Positions 61,778 to 64,000 of a stretch of 64,000 nt of DNA are shown piece by piece. The translations under genes and the position numbers were made by a program. A model generated the notes under the pieces. The model did no database searches and was not told where the DNA came from. It saw only the letters and a list, made by a program, of their open reading frames with translations. How positions within the stretch are numbered: the stretch's first letter is position 1; the number at the start of each line of letters is the position of its first letter. The DNA is from Ketobacter alkanivorans (GTDB lineage Bacteria > Pseudomonadota > Gammaproteobacteria > Pseudomonadales > Ketobacteraceae): contig NZ_CP022684.1 of the NCBI RefSeq assembly GCF_002863865.1, positions 3,415,990-3,479,989 of the forward strand, given 5' to 3'.

Positions 61778-62851
61778 ATGGATGAAGCCCGTAACATCAA
61801 ATCTATTCTTTACCCCCTAGCCCGCGATGTGCGCAATTTGCACACCTTTGTCGCCAATATTAATAATATTCTGCAAGCCGAGCCGGAACGCTTTGCTCTG
61901 GCGGCACCGCCGGGTCTGGCATCGTTGCGCAACACTCTGCGCAGCCTGACCAAATCCATCAAAGCCATGCAGGAAGTGAATGACATCGCCATTGAGGAAA
62001 GCGCAGTAGCAGAGAAGCTGGCTGCCCGCTCCATGACGCTGGTGTTGCGACCGGCGGCGCATCTGCACGACACAGTGCGCGCGTTGAAGCAGCCACTGGA
62101 TCGGGCGTTTAATTTAGTAGCGCGGCTGAATGGATATTTGAATCCGTTGTTTGTGTTCACGGTCAGTACTGCACCGGTGGTGGATTTGATGGCTCGGGAT
62201 CTTGAAGTGCTGGAGCAGCGCCTGTCCGGGTTGAAAAGGTCTGTGGCGCGGCTGTCGGATCAGGAGCTGATCTCCGGTTTACCCCAGCCAATAGAGGATC
62301 AGTTGGGTGTGTACGGCCCTCGCTTCAAGGTCATGGAGAAAGAAACCGCAGATGTGGCCAACCAAATGGCATTGCTGATGGGAAAAATGAATCATTTGGT
62401 GGAAATTAGTGCACGTTTAGAGCCGTTGATGCGCATGGCGGTGGCCCTTAACAGCGCCATTGATCAATTGGTGCCTTCTATGGTGCTGCTGAAAAAACTC
62501 GGCAAGGCACTGGCTAACGTGCAAACCCGTTATGAACAGGAAGGCTCCCTGACCAGCAAAGTAGATGAAGCGCTGGCGGAGCTGGATCTGCCAATGGATG
62601 CATTGATCCAGCTTGAGTATCAGCTGCAGCAGGAAGTAGACAGCTATATTGATCCCATTCTTGAGCCTTTGCAGGAGCTGACTGCGCACATCAAGGGTAC
62701 GATGCCGAATACCCACGAGTTAAACGGTCTTGAAAGTACCTTGTTGGCTCAGCACAACCGCTTTAATGTGGTGCTCAAGATGTCCCATGTGCTGTTCGAT
62801 AACTTTGATCACCTGTTACAGGAATATCGCCTCATGTCTCACGTGGCTTAG
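61778..62851 (+). CDS. Hypothetical helical protein
   Basis: A 357-residue protein. ATG at 61778 has GAGGGA 8 nt before it; an earlier start at 61763 lacks this. The sequence is almost wholly helical, with heptad-like Leu/Ala/Met patterns (NTLRSLTKSIKAMQEVNDIA, VLEQRLSGLKRSVARLSDQE, QMALLMGKMNHLVEISARLE) and no signal or membrane segment. It is probably a cytoplasmic coiled-coil protein. No family is recognised. Its place after the FimX-like gene suggests pilus or chemotaxis links only by position. Confidence 0.7.
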   Translation: MDEARNIKSILYPLARDVRNLHTFVANINNILQAEPERFALAAPPGLASLRNTLRSLTKSIKAMQEVNDIAIEESAVAEKLAARSMTLVLRPAAHLHDTVRALKQPLDRAFNLVARLNGYLNPLFVFTVSTAPVVDLMARDLEVLEQRLSGLKRSVARLSDQELISGLPQPIEDQLGVYGPRFKVMEKETADVANQMALLMGKMNHLVEISARLEPLMRMAVALNSAIDQLVPSMVLLKKLGKALANVQTRYEQEGSLTSKVDEALAELDLPMDALIQLEYQLQQEVDSYIDPILEPLQELTAHIKGTMPNTHELNGLESTLLAQHNRFNVVLKMSHVLFDNFDHLLQEYRLMSHVA

Positions 62852-62930
62852 TTCGAAGGTGGTTTGTGGGCTATGTTTGTAGACGTTGTGCGCTTACAAT
62901 AGCCCCTCATTTCGAGCGCAGGGCCATCTC

Positions 62931-63242
62931 ATGGAATTAACCGAACAACTTATTGGGGATTGTTCCCCTTATATCGGCAATCTGATTTACGACATCGACG
63001 TGCGGATGGTGTTTGTGGAGCTGATGGACGCGCCTGAAACCCAAAACCTGAAACGGCGTATCGTCTTCCCGGGGATTGTTTCGTACAACGAAACCAATCT
63101 GCTGAATGAGCCGGAAGACGATGATATTGATGATGTGGTCAGCATTCAGCGCATTGATGCCAAGCGAATCATACTGACCACCTACAAGAAAGAAATTCTG
63201 TTACATCTTTCAGAAGAGCCGTTTATAGAAGAAATCGAGTGA
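62931..63242 (+). CDS. Hypothetical protein
   Basis: A 103-residue acidic protein starting MELTEQLIGDCSPYIGNLIY at 62931 (GGG 8-11 nt before); the open frame to 62886 is probably untranslated. It has a mixed helix/strand pattern and a very acidic stretch (NEPEDDDIDDVVSI), then DAKRIILTTYKKEILLHLSE. No signal or domain is recognised. It is convergent with psd. Confidence 0.65.
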   Translation: MELTEQLIGDCSPYIGNLIYDIDVRMVFVELMDAPETQNLKRRIVFPGIVSYNETNLLNEPEDDDIDDVVSIQRIDAKRIILTTYKKEILLHLSEEPFIEEIE

Positions 63243-63264
63243 TTGAGCGGGCGCTGGTATGGTG

Positions 63265-64000
63265 TTAGAGCAGAGTGCCTATCTGCTCACCCATGCACAC
63301 CCGTGAACCGTTCTGCAGCGACTCATTCCATTTAACCTTGTCTTTACCAAACAGTACGATGGCGGTGGAGCCCAATTTGAAACGGCCCATTTCATCGCCT
63401 CGAGCCAGTTCCAGGCGCTTGTCCACCGGAGCGTAATCGAAGGTTTTCAATGTTCGTGTCGGGGGCGTCACCATGCCTTCCCACACGGTTTCTATACTGG
63501 CCACGATCATGGCACCCACCAACACCACAGCCATGGGGCCGATCTCAGTGTCAAAAAACGCCACCACCCGTTCGTTGCGGGCGAACAGCGCGGGCACCTG
63601 TCCGGCGGTGAGGTTGTTCACCGAAAACAGTTTTCCGGGTACGTACACCATTTCGGTCAGTTTGCCGCCAAAGGGCATGTGTACCCGGTGGTAATCACTG
63701 GGGGACAGGTAGACGGTGGCGAATTGACCGTTGCGGAAAGGCTCGGCGTGGCGGGCATCGCCCCCCAGTAGCTGACCCAACGTATAGTGATGCCCCTTGG
63801 CCTGGAAGATGCGGTCGTCATCAATGGGGCCGATCTGGCTGATGGCACCATCGGCGGGGCTGGCAATGCCTTCCCCGGTAATGGGGCGCACGCCGTCTTT
63901 CAGGGCGCGGGTAAAGAAATCGTTGAAGGTGGCGTAGGCCAGCGGGTTTTCTTCAGCCGCCAGGGTCATGTCGATGTTGTACTGACGTACAAAAAAATTG
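63265..64000 (-). CDS. psd: Phosphatidylserine decarboxylase (5' truncated by window edge)
   Basis: The visible 245 residues run off the right edge; the frame continues upstream of the internal Met at 63969 (QYNID before MTLAAEEN), so the true start is outside. Family motifs: [63 protein letters not shown] and the self-cleavage site [11 protein letters not shown], whose Ser becomes the pyruvoyl group. It turns phosphatidylserine into phosphatidylethanolamine at the inner membrane. In P. aeruginosa it also lies near fimX. Confidence 0.95.
   Translation of the reverse strand, partial: NFFVRQYNIDMTLAAEENPLAYATFNDFFTRALKDGVRPITGEGIASPADGAISQIGPIDDDRIFQAKGHHYTLGQLLGGDARHAEPFRNGQFATVYLSPSDYHRVHMPFGGKLTEMVYVPGKLFSVNNLTAGQVPALFARNERVVAFFDTEIGPMAVVLVGAMIVASIETVWEGMVTPPTRTLKTFDYAPVDKRLELARGDEMGRFKLGSTAIVLFGKDKVKWNESLQNGSRVCMGEQIGTLL

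Overview
The window comes from a gammaproteobacterium, most likely near the Pseudomonas/Alcanivorax/Ketobacter part of the tree. parC, serB, fimX and psd occur in the same order as in Pseudomonas aeruginosa. There is also a Pseudomonas-type PA4642-like gene, an EF-P/EpmA/EpmB set, and an exosortase A (XrtA/PEP-CTERM) polysaccharide locus of the kind found in environmental proteobacteria. No tRNA, rRNA or CRISPR array was seen.

Layout. (1) 1-3221: the end of a PEP-CTERM protein, a small lipoprotein and parC. (2) 3222-6111: a decayed HDOD-domain gene split by a 2.5-kb IS1595-family element. The element has 25-bp terminal inverted repeats and a 10-bp flanking direct repeat. It holds a broken transposase, three small passenger genes, hairpins and a 14-C tract. 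(3) 6116-12616: envelope and housekeeping genes (lipoprotein, START-like protein, PlsC-like acyltransferase, PA4642-like protein, AI-2E-family permease, Bax-like glucosaminidase) and divergent serB. (4) 12653-49152: about 36.5 kb of polysaccharide and XrtA genes. These are the exosortase with its EpsI domain, the XrtA-linked deacetylase, FemAB protein, amidotransferase and TIGR03087 transferase, at least five more glycosyltransferases, a second deacetylase, a flippase, a ligase/polymerase, an MBOAT/SGNH acetylation pair, a sulfotransferase-like protein, a lyase-like protein, a beta-helix protein and one PEP-CTERM substrate. The locus ends in a compact AsnB/ACP/AMP-ligase/NAD-synthase-like/acyltransferase operon. 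(5) 49235-53510: two divergent lipoproteins made of Ig-like and Fn3-like domains. (6) 53586-64000: FAD oxidoreductase, epmA and efp, divergent epmB, a PilZ-like protein, a FimX-like regulator, two unknown genes and the end of psd.

How the genes fit together (inference). The glycosyltransferases would build a repeat unit, which the flippase moves across the membrane and the Wzy/ligase-like protein polymerises or attaches. Acetyl, sulfate, amide and N-acyl or amino-acyl decorations look likely from the MBOAT/SGNH pair, LbH acyltransferases, sulfotransferase, amidotransferases, FemAB/GNAT proteins and the ACP operon. XrtA would cut PEP-CTERM proteins and pass them to the cell surface with this polymer. 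The priming transferase, chain-length regulator, outer-membrane exporter and PrsK/PrsR regulators usual for such loci are not in the window.

The most unusual items are the IS1595 element with unknown passenger genes and the ACP-based amidation-like operon.
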